Source of the DNA: Sphingomonadaceae bacterium
GTDB taxonomy: Bacteria; Pseudomonadota; Alphaproteobacteria; Sphingomonadales; Sphingomonadaceae
Length of the DNA stretch: 64,000 nt
NCBI GenBank assembly: GCA_947454135.1
Contig: CANGJI010000004.1
Location: 1-64,000 of the forward strand
Direction of reading: 5' to 3'
The notes under the pieces were generated by a model. The model had not been told where the DNA came from, searched no databases, and was given only the letters and a program-made list of their open reading frames with translations. This document shows positions 39,167 through 49,583 of the stretch, piece by piece. The position numbers were made by a program, and so were the translations under genes. Position 1 is the first letter of the stretch, and each line of letters opens with the position of its first letter.

Positions 39167-39442
39167 TCAGTGGCAGCGCTTCTTCGCTGTGATCGTCCGG
39201 TCGATCGCACGGCCGGCAAAGGCACCGCCAACGGCACCCGCAACGATGCCGACGGGCCCGCCCAGCACGGCCTTGCCGACGAGCGCACCGCCCGCGCCGC
39301 CCGCGATCAGGCCCGCCGTGCCGCTCGAATGGCGGCAGGTCCGCACCGCGTGCCGGGAATAGCGGCGCGCATCAGCGGACTCCGAAATGGTGGTCGTAGC
39401 GAGGGTGGCGAGCATGGCGGCGGCGAGGAAGCTACGGCGCAT
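39167..39442 (-). CDS. Small exported glycine-zipper protein
   Basis: Signal peptide plus 'AGLIAGGAGGALVGKAVLGGPVGIVAGAVGGAFAGRAIDRTI'. Confidence 0.75.
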   Translation of the reverse strand: MRRSFLAAAMLATLATTTISESADARRYSRHAVRTCRHSSGTAGLIAGGAGGALVGKAVLGGPVGIVAGAVGGAFAGRAIDRTITAKKRCH

Positions 39443-39525
39443 CGAAAGTACTCCTGAAAGATACGTATCCCACCTATTGCGACCAAGTGTGTCAGAATGT
39501 GCGATGAACGGGGATAGCGCGCCGG

Positions 39526-39783
39526 TCAGACTGCGCCAGTCCGCCCGTCCGATGCGGCAAGGCGCGCGGCGAGCCAGAGCCGTACCGCCCCCGCAAGGCC
39601 CGGCGGCACCTCGGCGGCGATCCGCTCGGCATCGATCCGCGCGACGATTGCGTTGATCGGCACGCCCTCTTCGACAGCAGCATCGCGCAGCAAGTCCCAG
39701 AACAGCGGCTCGAGGCTGATGGACGTCTTGTGCCCCGCGATCTCGACCGAGCGCTTGACCGGAGGGTGATAGGGCGCAGCCAT
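39526..39783 (-). CDS. Ribbon-helix-helix domain protein
   Basis: 'KRSVEIAGHKTSISLEPLFWDLLRDAAVEEGVPINAIVARID'. Confidence 0.85.
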   Translation of the reverse strand: MAAPYHPPVKRSVEIAGHKTSISLEPLFWDLLRDAAVEEGVPINAIVARIDAERIAAEVPPGLAGAVRLWLAARLAASDGRTGAV

Positions 39784-39844
39784 GGAACGGCGATACGAAT
39801 TATTGGGGGTGGCCGGCAAGAGCCTGCCTTCGTAAATCCGGACG

Positions 39845-40615
39845 ATGACCGCCGGGTATGACACGCTGACCGAGAAGGAGAAGGAGACACTCCGGCTGCT
39901 GCTCGGTGGCCACGATGCCAAGTCCATTGCGCGTCACCTTGGCCTATCAGTTCATACGATACACGAGCGGCTGCGCGACGCCCGGCGCAAGATGGCGGTA
40001 TCGAGCAGCCGCGAGGCAGCGCGCTTGCTCCACCGGATCGAGGGGCAGGACCACGAATTGCTGGGGGACAAACGGATCGGGGATGATCGCCCGACCATGG
40101 CCGCGCAATCCGACCGGCAGACGATCAGCAGCACTGGCGATTGGCGCCGTGCCGCGTGGATCGCCGGAGGACTTGCAATGACAATCAGCCTTGCCCTGCT
40201 CGCCATGCTGGCACAATCAGGTACAAATGTTTCAGCCGGGAACGGCCAGACGGCTGCGCCGCCCTTGATCGCAAGGACCTCGTCAAGCGAAGCCGCCGCG
40301 ACGGAAGCTGCAAGGCATTTTCTCGCGCTGCTTGATCACGACGATTGGGCAGGCAGCTGGAAGGCCACGCACAAGTCGTTCCAGATGCTGAACACGGTCG
40401 AATGGTGGGCGCAGACATCGCAATCAGTCCGCACCCGCATCGGCAAACCAATTTCGCGCGAATTGGCGACTGTCGATTTCACCGCCGCCCCGCCCAATGG
40501 CTACTGGGTGATCACGTTCAAGGCCCGCTATGGCAATCAGGCCAGCGTGACGGAGACGCTGCAAATGGCATCCGAGGATGGCGGGTGGAAACTTGCCGCC
40601 ATCTCGATCGAGTGA
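39845..40615 (+). CDS. LuxR-type HTH, single TM and DUF4019 domain protein
   Basis: 'YDTLTEKEKETLRLLLGGHDAKSIARHLGLSVHTIHERLRDARRKM'; TM 'AWIAGGLAMTISLALLAML'; C-terminal 'AARHFLALLDHDDWAGSWKATHKSFQMLNTVEWWAQTSQSVRTRIG...'. Confidence 0.85.
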   Translation: MTAGYDTLTEKEKETLRLLLGGHDAKSIARHLGLSVHTIHERLRDARRKMAVSSSREAARLLHRIEGQDHELLGDKRIGDDRPTMAAQSDRQTISSTGDWRRAAWIAGGLAMTISLALLAMLAQSGTNVSAGNGQTAAPPLIARTSSSEAAATEAARHFLALLDHDDWAGSWKATHKSFQMLNTVEWWAQTSQSVRTRIGKPISRELATVDFTAAPPNGYWVITFKARYGNQASVTETLQMASEDGGWKLAAISIE

Positions 40616-40624
40616 ATACCTGGC

Positions 40625-40654
40625 GCGGCCCCGGCGCTGATGGGGCGGGGCCGC
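40625..40654. terminator. Bidirectional terminator-like hairpin between convergent genes
   Basis: GCGGCCCC ... GGGGCCGC stem between stops at 40615(+) and 40661(-); no strong T-tract. Confidence 0.5.
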
Positions 40655-40660
40655 ATTGGA

Positions 40661-41383
40661 TCAATACATGTGCTGGCCGCCGTTGATGCTCATCGTCGAA
40701 CCAGTGACGAAAGCGCCATCTTCCGAGGTCAGGAACGCAACGCCGCGCGCGATCTCATCGGCCTGGCCAAGACGGCCGACCGGGATCTTGGCAACGATCT
40801 TCTCCAGCACCGGCGCGGGCACGGCGGCGACCATGTCGGTATCGATATAGCCCGGCGCGATGGCGTTCACGGTGACACCGTACTTGGCGCCTTCCTGCGC
40901 CAGTGCCTTGGTAAAGCCGTGGATGCCTGACTTGGCCGCGGCATAATTGACCTGGCCATACTGCCCGGCCTGCCCGTTGATCGAGCCAATGTTGACGATA
41001 CGGCCCCAGCCGCGCTCGCGCATGCCCGGGAACGTGGCCTTGGCCATGTTGAAGCAGCCACCGAGGTTGATGCGCATCACCTCGTTCCAGTCATCGAAAC
41101 TCATCTTGTGGAGCACGCCATCTCGCGTGATGCCGGCGTTGTTGACGACGATATCGATCGGGCCGACTTCCTCCGCGATCCGGGCGCACATATCCAGCGT
41201 AGCCTCGTGATCACCGACATCGAAGCGATAAGCCTTGATCCCGGTACGCTCCGTAAACGCGCGCGCCTTTTCGTCATTGCCGGCATAATTGGCGACAACC
41301 GTGCGGCCCTGCGCCTGAAGCGCGAGGGAAATGGCCTCACCGATACCTCTGGTACCACCAGTCACCACTGCAACGCGCGTCAT
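40661..41383 (-). CDS. phbB: Acetoacetyl-CoA reductase
   Basis: 'RVAVVTGGTRGIGEAISLALQAQGRTVVANYAGNDEKA...YGQVNYAAAKSGIHGFTKALAQEGAKYGVTVNAIAPGYIDTDM'. Confidence 0.93.
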   Translation of the reverse strand: MTRVAVVTGGTRGIGEAISLALQAQGRTVVANYAGNDEKARAFTERTGIKAYRFDVGDHEATLDMCARIAEEVGPIDIVVNNAGITRDGVLHKMSFDDWNEVMRINLGGCFNMAKATFPGMRERGWGRIVNIGSINGQAGQYGQVNYAAAKSGIHGFTKALAQEGAKYGVTVNAIAPGYIDTDMVAAVPAPVLEKIVAKIPVGRLGQADEIARGVAFLTSEDGAFVTGSTMSINGGQHMY

Positions 41384-41496
41384 CGTATTCTCCCTGTCCG
41401 GTCGATGAAAGGGAGGGTAGTCGCAAGGTTGCTGGCGGACAAGCGCTTAGGCAGCAGGCATACGACTGCGCCAGACTTTGCCGCGAATTAGAATAA

Positions 41497-42312
41497 TCAG
41501 AAGCGGAACTGGGTCCCGACGTAGACCGCCTGGCTGTCCTTCTTGCCATCGGTCAGCGGGCGGAGACGATCACGCTCAGGCGAATAACGCACGCCTGCCG
41601 TCACATCGAGATTGCGAGTGAGACGGTAGCTGCCGCCGAGATCGACCTGATAATCACTCTGCCCCTCGAACGTGCGCGGGGTGTGGCCAACGCGGTCACG
41701 CGTATCGAGTTCGATCCGCGGCGCAAGCCGTGAAGGAATGCTCGCCGGAGCTGCGGAGAAGCTGTCCTTGCGGCCAATCGCGCGCAGGTCGGGCATTTCC
41801 AGCCGCTGAATGTCAAGACGGCCAGTCTCACGCGAGACACCAGGCGTTGCAGCGAAGCTTTGATAGCCGCGCGCAAGGCCGAGATTGTAGACCATCGGGG
41901 CGATCCGGATCGTCGCTGCACCCGGAGCGTTGACGCCTGCCGGAAGCCCGCCGCGCACCACAAGGTTCTGCGCGCCGATCTCGCTCACACGAACAGCCAC
42001 TGTCACAGCGCGATCGGGACGATTGTCCATGCCGGCCGGCGTGAAGCGGAACAGGCGACCATGGCCCGGGGTCCGCCCCTGAATCTGCGCCGTGATTTCG
42101 GAAACGAGCTTGGGATCGACAGAGGCGGGAGTGAACGACCCGATTCCTCCGCGCGCCGAAAGGCTCACCGGCGAGGAGGTGAGGCCACCCGTCAGCGCAC
42201 TGCCAAGCGCAGGTGCCGCGACCATGCCAAGGAGCGCGCAACCGACCAGCGGCAGCACGCGCGCACGGAAAATCCCGCGTGCTTGAGCTCCCTTGATCGC
42301 CTTGCCACCCAT
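41497..42312 (-). CDS. Hypothetical exported, possibly outer-membrane protein
   Basis: Hydrophobic N-terminal segment; alternating C-terminal strands ending in '...QAVYVGTQFRF'. Confidence 0.7.
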   Translation of the reverse strand: MGGKAIKGAQARGIFRARVLPLVGCALLGMVAAPALGSALTGGLTSSPVSLSARGGIGSFTPASVDPKLVSEITAQIQGRTPGHGRLFRFTPAGMDNRPDRAVTVAVRVSEIGAQNLVVRGGLPAGVNAPGAATIRIAPMVYNLGLARGYQSFAATPGVSRETGRLDIQRLEMPDLRAIGRKDSFSAAPASIPSRLAPRIELDTRDRVGHTPRTFEGQSDYQVDLGGSYRLTRNLDVTAGVRYSPERDRLRPLTDGKKDSQAVYVGTQFRF

Positions 42313-42692
42313 GGCTTGCCTGACTTTCCCTTTGCCGAGCCGCACGATTTGCCACTCCAGCGAATCCGGAGCCCGACTCTGTAAGCTTGGCATACGGTGC
42401 CCTGAAGATAATTTCCAGTAGGACAACGATTTTCTGACCGATAGGCAGCGTGTCTTGGCAAACCTGTTGCACCTTGCCCACAGGCGGCCGATTGACCTGC
42501 CGTCGCCCCGACCTCGTTCATCCTGCCACAAGCTGCGATCCGCCATTGATTGCCAGCTGATTGCATTGCCCTTGCGGCGCGGCGCGCCGGGGTGATAGAG
42601 CCCCATCCGCAAGGCGTCTCATCGGCGCCGATTTCAAAGGCAGGACGCACGGCGAGGCCGCGCGGGTATCTGCCAGCAAGGACAGTAAGCAA

Positions 42693-43160
42693 GTGACTAC
42701 TAGCCCACGCCGTTTCCCCTCTGTTGCCCGCGGTATCGCAACCGGCATGCTTGTCATCGCCGCAACCGGGCTGGTCGCGGGATGCGGTCACAAGGCACGC
42801 CCCAAGCTCGATCTCGCGGCGAGCAAGGTCACCACGATCGGCGTCAACGCCTACCTGTGGCGCGCCACACTTGAAACGCTCTCGTTCATGCCGCTGGTGC
42901 AGACCGACAGCAACGGCGGCGTGGTCGTCACGGACTGGTACGCCAACCCGCGCAACCCGAACGAGCGGATGAAGCTCACCGTCTCGATCCTCGATCAGGA
43001 TCTGCGTGCGGATGCCCTGCGCATCGCGGCCAGCCGCCAGGTCAACCAGGCTGGCAACTGGGTCGATGCCCCCGTACAGGCCGCCACGGTGCAGAAGATG
43101 GAAGACATCATCCTGACCAAGGCTCGTGATCTGCGCCGCCAGACGCTGGTGAAGGGCTGA
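42693..43160 (+). CDS. DUF3576 lipoprotein
   Basis: 'ATGLVAGCGHKARPKLDLAASKVTTIGVNAYLWRATLETLSFMPLVQTDSNGGVVVTDWYANPRNPNERMKLTVSILDQDLRADALRI'; GTG start assumed. Confidence 0.9.
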   Translation: MTTSPRRFPSVARGIATGMLVIAATGLVAGCGHKARPKLDLAASKVTTIGVNAYLWRATLETLSFMPLVQTDSNGGVVVTDWYANPRNPNERMKLTVSILDQDLRADALRIAASRQVNQAGNWVDAPVQAATVQKMEDIILTKARDLRRQTLVKG

Positions 43161-43225
43161 TTTCAGGCGGGGTGCACCTCGCCTGACAGTTGCACCACTC
43201 CGCGCCGCTCCCTAGAGGGGGCGGC

Positions 43226-45763
43226 ATGACTTCCGACCGCACAGAACCCGCTCGCTTCGACCCCGCTGCCGCCGACCTGCGCTGGCAGCGCGCCTGGGAC
43301 GAGCACCAGACCTTCAAGGCCGACGACGCCTCGCCCAAGCCGCGCAGCTATGTGCTCGAGATGTTTCCCTATCCTTCGGGGCGCATCCATATCGGCCACG
43401 TGCGCAACTACACGATGGGCGATGTGCTGGCGCGCTACAAGCGCATGCGCGGTTTCGAAGTGCTCCACCCCATGGGCTGGGATGCCTTCGGCATGCCAGC
43501 CGAGAACGCCGCGATGGAAAAGGGCGTCCATCCCGGCGGCTGGACCCGCGCCAACATCGCGAACATGAAGGCGCAGCTGAAGCGCCTGGGCTTCGCGCTC
43601 GACTGGAGCCGTGAACTGGCAACCTGCGAGCCTGAGTACTACGGTCACGAGCAGGCGCTGTTCCTCGATCTCTATGCGGCAGGGCTGATCACCCGCAAGG
43701 AATCGACCGTCAACTGGGACCCGGTCGACATGACCGTGCTGGCGAACGAACAGGTGATCGACGGGCGCGGCTGGCGCTCGGGCGCGCTGGTCGAGAAGCG
43801 CAAGCTCAACCAATGGTTCCTCAAGATCACCGAGTTCGCCGACGAGCTGCTCGAGGGCCTGTCCGGCCTCGACAAGTGGCCCGAGAAGGTGCGCACGATG
43901 CAGGAGAACTGGATCGGCAAGAGCCAGGGCTTGCAGTTCCGCTTCGACCTCTCGAACGGCGAAAACGTCGAGGTCTATACCACGCGGCCTGACACCATCT
44001 TCGGCGCCAGCTTCGTGGCGGTCGCGCCCGATCATCCGATTGCGCAGGGCGTCGCCGCGGCGAACTGCGAGGCGGCGAACTTCATCGCCCTGTGCAAGAA
44101 GGGCGGCACCACCGCAGCTGAGCTGGAGACGGCCGAAAAGCTGGGCTTCGACACCGGCATCGGCGCACGGCATCCGCTGACGGGCAAGTACCTGCCCGTC
44201 TACATCGCGAACTTCGTGCTGATGGAATACGGCACGGGGGCTATCATGGCCGTGCCGGGCCACGACCAGCGCGACTTCGACTTTGCCACCAAGTACGGCC
44301 TGCCGATCCTGCGCGTGGTCGCCTCCGACCCGGCAGATGCCGACAAACCCTTCGCCGGCGAGGCCGAAGCGGGCGACGGCGTACTCGTAAACTCCGACTT
44401 CCTGAACGGCATGGCCGTTGCGGCGGCAAAGTCCGCCGTGATCGACCGCGCGCAGGCTGAAGGCTGGGGCGAGGGCAAGACCGTGTGGCGCCTGCGCGAC
44501 TGGGGCGTTTCGCGTCAGCGCTACTGGGGCACGCCGATCCCGTTCATCCACTGCGAAGTCTGCGGTGTGGTGCCGGTGCCCAAGAAGCAGCTGCCGGTCG
44601 TGCTGCCGGAGGACGTGACCTTCGACGTGCCGGGAAATCCGCTCGACCGTCACCCGACCTGGAAGCATGTCGATTGCCCGCAGTGCGGCCACGCCGCCCG
44701 GCGCGAGACGGACACGCTCGACACCTTCGTCGATTCCTCGTGGTACTTCCTGCGCTTTGCCAGCCAGCCGGGCGATGCGCCGTTCGACCCGGAAGCGATC
44801 CGCAAGTGGCTGCCGGTCGAGCAATATATCGGCGGGATCGAGCATGCGATTCTCCACCTGCTCTATGCCCGCTTCTGGACGCGTGCGCTGGCGCGGATCG
44901 GGAAGATCGAAGTACAGGAACCCTTCGCCAGCCTGTTCACGCAAGGCATGGTGACACACGAGACTTACGAGCGGCGCAATCCCGAGAACGGCCAACCGGT
45001 GTTCTTCTCGCCCAGCGAAGTCGAGCGCACAGCGGACGGCGCAACGCTCAAGGTCGATGGCGCGCCGGTCGAGATCGGCCGTGTCATCAAGATGTCGAAG
45101 TCCAAGAAGAACGTGGTCGATCCGGACGAGATCGTCGCGCGCTATGGTGCTGACGCGATCCGCTGGTTCATGCTCTCCGACAGCCCGCCCGAGCGCGACC
45201 TGCCGTGGTCCGAGGCCGGGATCGAGGGCTGCTGGCGCTTCGTGCAGCGGCTGTGGCGCCTGTTCGGCGCGGCAGACGCCTCAGCCACTGGCGAGGATAT
45301 GGCCCTGCGGCGCAAGACGCACCAGACCGTCCATGCCGTCGCCCAGGACATCGAAGCGCTGGGCTTCAACAAGGCCGTTGCGCGGATCTACGAACTGACC
45401 GGCGCGACCGAGAAGGCGGCACCTTCCGCCGACCGCACCGCAGCGATCCGGACCATTCTCCTGCTCGTCGCCCCGATGATGCCGCACCTTGCCGAGGAGG
45501 CCTATTCGGTCTTCGGCGCGGGGCTGGTGGCCGATGCGGCCTGGCCCGAAGTCGATCCTGCCCTGCTCGTCGATGACGAGGTCACGGTCGCCGTTCAGGT
45601 AAAGGGCAAGCTGCGCGATACACTGACTGTTGCCAAGGGCACCCCCCGCGAGGAACTCGAGCGACTTGCTCTCGCTTCAGACAAAGTGCAGCGTGCGCTG
45701 GACGGGGCAGAAGTGAAGAAGGTGATCGTTGTGCCCGACCGACTGGTGAACCTTGTCGCGTAA
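43226..45763 (+). CDS. leuS: Leucyl-tRNA synthetase
   Basis: '[52 protein letters not shown]'; '[15 protein letters not shown]'. Confidence 0.98.
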   Translation: MTSDRTEPARFDPAAADLRWQRAWDEHQTFKADDASPKPRSYVLEMFPYPSGRIHIGHVRNYTMGDVLARYKRMRGFEVLHPMGWDAFGMPAENAAMEKGVHPGGWTRANIANMKAQLKRLGFALDWSRELATCEPEYYGHEQALFLDLYAAGLITRKESTVNWDPVDMTVLANEQVIDGRGWRSGALVEKRKLNQWFLKITEFADELLEGLSGLDKWPEKVRTMQENWIGKSQGLQFRFDLSNGENVEVYTTRPDTIFGASFVAVAPDHPIAQGVAAANCEAANFIALCKKGGTTAAELETAEKLGFDTGIGARHPLTGKYLPVYIANFVLMEYGTGAIMAVPGHDQRDFDFATKYGLPILRVVASDPADADKPFAGEAEAGDGVLVNSDFLNGMAVAAAKSAVIDRAQAEGWGEGKTVWRLRDWGVSRQRYWGTPIPFIHCEVCGVVPVPKKQLPVVLPEDVTFDVPGNPLDRHPTWKHVDCPQCGHAARRETDTLDTFVDSSWYFLRFASQPGDAPFDPEAIRKWLPVEQYIGGIEHAILHLLYARFWTRALARIGKIEVQEPFASLFTQGMVTHETYERRNPENGQPVFFSPSEVERTADGATLKVDGAPVEIGRVIKMSKSKKNVVDPDEIVARYGADAIRWFMLSDSPPERDLPWSEAGIEGCWRFVQRLWRLFGAADASATGEDMALRRKTHQTVHAVAQDIEALGFNKAVARIYELTGATEKAAPSADRTAAIRTILLLVAPMMPHLAEEAYSVFGAGLVADAAWPEVDPALLVDDEVTVAVQVKGKLRDTLTVAKGTPREELERLALASDKVQRALDGAEVKKVIVVPDRLVNLVA

Positions 45764-46250
45764 GACCCTCCTCGCCGCCCTTGTGCCGCTCGCCCTGCTG
45801 GCGGGCTGCGGCCTGCAGCCGATGTATGCGGGCGGCGGCAGCGGCAAGGTGGCGCGAGCACTCGCCGGTGTCGACGTAGCCTCGATCGAAGGCAAAGCAG
45901 GGTGGCTGGTACGAGCAGCACTGGTCGATCGGCTGGGAGCAGGCGCACAAGGCTCACCGCGCTATCGGCTTGACGTCCGTCTCGATGAGCAGCTCCAGGG
46001 CCTCGGCCTGCTGGCCAACGACTCGGTGACGCGCGAGCGGCGCACTTTGCGCGCCAGGTACCAACTCGTCGACCTCACGAGTGGAGAAATCGTCCTCGAT
46101 GCGACAGCCGGGGCCGACGCAGGCATCGACATCGTATCCAGTGAATATGCGGTGATCGCAGCGGAACAGACCGCCCTGGAAAACCTGAGCCACGAGGTCG
46201 CCGACCAGATCGTCACCCGCGTCGCCACGAAACTGCGCAAGGCGGGCTGA
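45753..46250 (+). CDS. lptE: LPS assembly lipoprotein LptE family
   Basis: Lipobox '[16 protein letters not shown]'; between leuS and holA, the conserved alphaproteobacterial order; TTG start overlapping the leuS end. Confidence 0.88.
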   Translation: MSRKTLLAALVPLALLAGCGLQPMYAGGGSGKVARALAGVDVASIEGKAGWLVRAALVDRLGAGAQGSPRYRLDVRLDEQLQGLGLLANDSVTRERRTLRARYQLVDLTSGEIVLDATAGADAGIDIVSSEYAVIAAEQTALENLSHEVADQIVTRVATKLRKAG

Positions 46251-46257
46251 TCGCGCC

Positions 46258-47292
46258 GTGAAGGCGACCCAGAAGAACTTCGCGGGACAGATCGCGCGCG
46301 CGGCGGCAGACGCCGCGATATTCTACTTCTGCGGCCCGGACGAAGCAGGCGCGGCCGATGCAGCAGCACGGTTGTCTGCCTTCATTGCTGCCCAGCAAGG
46401 CCAGTTTGAGCGAATCGAACTCACCGGAGCAGACTTGCGCCGCGATCCGGTCCGGCTCGCCGACGAGGCGCGGTCGGTCTCCTTGTTCGGAGACAAGCGC
46501 CAGATCCATGTGCGCTGCTCCGGAGACGAGGCCTACGACGCGGTCGAGACGCTGCTCGCCAGTCCCATCAAGGGCTGGCCGGTCTTCATTCTGGCCACTT
46601 CGGCCACCGACAAGTCCCGCATCGCGAAACTGCTGGCCGACCGGCCTGATGCTCTGGTCACCATGTTCCATCCGCCGGACCTGCGCTCCGTCACGCTGGC
46701 CGTGCGCGAAATGGCAGATCCGGTCGGAGTTGTCCTGACCGACGAACTGGCCGAGCGCATCGCCCGCGGTGCGGCGCTCGATACGCGAATGGCGCGCAGC
46801 GAGATCGAGAAGCTTGCGCTTTATCTCGACGCCAGTCCCGAGTCGCCACGTCGGGCCGATGCGGCTGCGCTCGAAGCCATTGCTGCGGTCAACGAAGACG
46901 ACAGCTTCATGCCTCTGGTGAACACTGTACTGGCTGGCGACACGGCACGACTTGCGGCAGAACTGGCCCGAATGCAGGAACTCGAGCTCAATCCGGTTGG
47001 CCTGCTGCTGGCGTTCGAGCGCCGCGCGGCGCAGCTGGCACAGCTCTCTGGCCGCATGCGCGGACGGGGCGACATCAACGCATTTCTCGAGCAGGAAATG
47101 GCCGCTCGCCGTGTATTCTTTCGGGACAAGCCTGATCTCTCGCAGCAACTTCGCCGTTGGCGTGGACGCAAGTTGGTGCGACTGATCGAGCGGCTCATGA
47201 TGCTGCATCGCCAGTTACTCGCAGATAACAGGAACGGCGTAATCGTTCTCTCTCAAGGCCTTGCAGAGATCGCCCGAGCCGCCGCGCGCTGA
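46258..47292 (+). CDS. holA: DNA polymerase III subunit delta
   Basis: 'YFCGPDEAGAADAAARLSAF...LADEARSVSLFGDKRQIHVR...NRNGVIVLSQGLAEIARAAAR'; GTG start. Confidence 0.93.
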   Translation: MKATQKNFAGQIARAAADAAIFYFCGPDEAGAADAAARLSAFIAAQQGQFERIELTGADLRRDPVRLADEARSVSLFGDKRQIHVRCSGDEAYDAVETLLASPIKGWPVFILATSATDKSRIAKLLADRPDALVTMFHPPDLRSVTLAVREMADPVGVVLTDELAERIARGAALDTRMARSEIEKLALYLDASPESPRRADAAALEAIAAVNEDDSFMPLVNTVLAGDTARLAAELARMQELELNPVGLLLAFERRAAQLAQLSGRMRGRGDINAFLEQEMAARRVFFRDKPDLSQQLRRWRGRKLVRLIERLMMLHRQLLADNRNGVIVLSQGLAEIARAAAR

Positions 47293-47491
47293 CTTTTCAA
47301 GGCGTTGCTGCTGCAACATGGCCGATTGTGCGCCTGCTCACATCTGCCGCTTGTGTTTGGCAGACAACTCTGTACGTATTGCAGCGCAGCATTATTACTG
47401 ATATCGAAGACACTGCTTTAAAGGCGAAGTTGTCGTCCGGGTCGCACAACCGGAACGCTGATCTTTAGCGGTTCAAAAAGGTGCTTATGCG

Positions 47492-48925
47492 ATGACGACG
47501 TTGCAGCGAGACAGAGCGACTGTCGCGCCGCCTTCCAGAAAGGGAGGCGACGAGCCGCCTGGCGTGAAGCGTCAATTGAAGCTGCCACTCGCACCGTCGC
47601 TCGAGAAGCGTCGGCTTCAGGCCTACCTGCTGCTCATGCTGGTCGATGGTCTCGTGATCGTCGGCGCCTCGCTGCTCGTGAGCCTGCTCTACCTGGGCAA
47701 TGCCTACGATCCGCAGACCCTTCAGCAGATCAATCTCTATCTGCCGCTCTACTGGGGCGCGGCACTGATGACACAGACCTACTCGATCCAGGCTCTGACC
47801 TCGCTGCGCTACAGCCAATCGCACTCGATGATGGCCATGATCATCGCGCTGGTCTTGATGATCTTCGTCGCGTTCTTCACCAAGTCGAGCGAGCAGTTCT
47901 CGCGCGTTTCCACGGCCGCGAGCATCGTGTGCATTGCATTGGGGATGGCTTGGGCACGGGCGGTCACCCAGGTGCTCATCCGATCGGGCTGCGGCGCAAC
48001 CGCGCAGAACGTGCTGGTCATCGATGACGGTGGCAGCCCGGTGCGCGTACCGCATGCCTGGCATATCGACTCGCGCGAGCACCGGTTGCGCCCGGATCGC
48101 AGCGATCCGCATATGCTGGACCGGCTCGGCATGTTCATGACGAACATGGACCGGGTCATCGTGACGTGCCCGAGGGAGCGCCGCAAAGACTGGGCGCTGG
48201 TATTCAAGGGCTCCAACATCTGCGGCGAGATCGTCGATCCGGACGTGCAGGAACTGGGCGTCCTGGGTGCTGGCCGCGGCTATGGCTTTGGCTCTCTGGT
48301 TGTCTCCGTGGGGCCGCTAGGGCTGAGGGCGCGGGCCGTCAAGCGTGCGATGGATCTGGTAATCGCCGGCAGCGCGACAATCGTCCTGGCACCACTGCTC
48401 CTTGTCGTTGCGCTGATGATCTGGCTCGAGGACCGCGGCCCCGTGTTCTTCATGCAGCAGCGTCAGGGCCGCAACAACCGGTTGTTCTGGATCTACAAGT
48501 TCCGCTCGATGCGGGTTGAGCAGCTCGATGCAACCGGTGCGCGCTCAGCGAGCCGCGACGATGACCGGATCACGCGCATCGGCCGTTTCATCCGCAAGAC
48601 AAGCATCGATGAACTGCCGCAGCTGCTCAACGTGCTTCGCGGTGACATGAGCATCGTGGGGCCCCGTCCGCATGCGATCGGCTCGCTGGCCGGCCAGAAG
48701 CGGTTCTGGGAAGTTGATCCGCGTTACCTGCTGCGCCATTCGCTCAAACCTGGCGTGACCGGGCTTGCCCAGATCCGTGGCCTGCGGGGCGCGACCGATT
48801 CGGAAGCCGACCTGAGCAGCCGACTGCAGGCCGACCTCGAGTACCTGGATGGCTGGACGGCCATACGAGACATCAGGATCATCTTCGCAACCGTCACCGT
48901 CGTGGTTCACGACCGGGCGTTCTGA
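47492..48925 (+). CDS. Undecaprenyl-phosphate sugar phosphotransferase (EPS priming enzyme)
   Basis: C-terminal bacterial sugar transferase domain '[58 protein letters not shown]...[28 protein letters not shown]'. Confidence 0.95.
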   Translation: MTTLQRDRATVAPPSRKGGDEPPGVKRQLKLPLAPSLEKRRLQAYLLLMLVDGLVIVGASLLVSLLYLGNAYDPQTLQQINLYLPLYWGAALMTQTYSIQALTSLRYSQSHSMMAMIIALVLMIFVAFFTKSSEQFSRVSTAASIVCIALGMAWARAVTQVLIRSGCGATAQNVLVIDDGGSPVRVPHAWHIDSREHRLRPDRSDPHMLDRLGMFMTNMDRVIVTCPRERRKDWALVFKGSNICGEIVDPDVQELGVLGAGRGYGFGSLVVSVGPLGLRARAVKRAMDLVIAGSATIVLAPLLLVVALMIWLEDRGPVFFMQQRQGRNNRLFWIYKFRSMRVEQLDATGARSASRDDDRITRIGRFIRKTSIDELPQLLNVLRGDMSIVGPRPHAIGSLAGQKRFWEVDPRYLLRHSLKPGVTGLAQIRGLRGATDSEADLSSRLQADLEYLDGWTAIRDIRIIFATVTVVVHDRAF

Positions 48926-48957
48926 GGCGAACCGTCCCCGTATTGCGGCACGTCATG

Positions 48958-49086
48958 CAAACGTACGATGATTCGGCACGTTCGGATTCCATGCGCCTCA
49001 ATCATCTACATTTTTTCATCTTCGCATTCGCAGCATGAATTTTCGCGCATCGCAACATTTGGGTTGTACGAATCATCCAAACGTAC
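48958..49086. promoter_or_regulatory. Intergenic paired motif: AAACGTAC twice plus inverted GATGATTCG/CGAATCATC
   Basis: AAACGTAC at 48959-48966 and 49079-49086; GATGATTCG 48967-48975 and CGAATCATC 49069-49077. Confidence 0.45.
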
Positions 49087-49122
49087 TAGGTAATGTTTCG
49101 TAACGTTTATGGAGTATGGGCA

Positions 49123-49392
49123 ATGAGCATGTTCAAGATCGCCGTGGCCGGCGCTGCTACGCTCGGCATAGTTCTCGCCGGCACGGCCGCCCGCGCCGAG
49201 CCGGTGCGCGCAGCTGCTGCCACTCCCGGTGTTGTCTCGGTGAAGAAGGTGAAGGTTCTTCGCACGACGGCTCCGTCGTCGCGTGAGTCGCGCGCCGTAA
49301 GCGGAACCGATATTGTAATCGGCGGCATTGCCGCTGGTGCGCTCGGTTTCGGCGTCGTCCAAGCGACCAAGTCGGACAGCAGCGGCGGTTGA
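49123..49392 (+). CDS. Small exported protein with C-terminal hydrophobic Gly/Ala segment
   Basis: 'MSMFKIAVAGAATLGIVLAGTAARAEP' signal; '...GTDIVIGGIAAGALGFGVVQATKSDSSGG'. Confidence 0.75.
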   Translation: MSMFKIAVAGAATLGIVLAGTAARAEPVRAAAATPGVVSVKKVKVLRTTAPSSRESRAVSGTDIVIGGIAAGALGFGVVQATKSDSSGG

Positions 49393-49420
49393 TCGCCCCG
49401 CTTTTGTTTAAGTTCACGAG

Positions 49421-49452
49421 GGGCTCGCAAATTTCACTTGCGGGCCCTTCTT
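49421..49452 (+). terminator. Rho-independent terminator
   Basis: GGGCTCGCAA-atttcac-TTGCGGGCCC then TTCTT. Confidence 0.8.
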
Positions 49453-49583
49453 GCAAGTGACGCAGACGCTGGCCCCTCATGCTGCAATTGACGGGCAAAC
49501 CGATTTTCGGGTTGTGCACTGCAGCAATCAGCATCGCCCTTCGCTTGCACCGAGCCTGGACCGTCGGCGGGGGAGATACTGAT

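Noticed and set aside
43163-44995. 610-aa minus ORF over leuS
   Set aside because: Shadow of the leuS coding strand.
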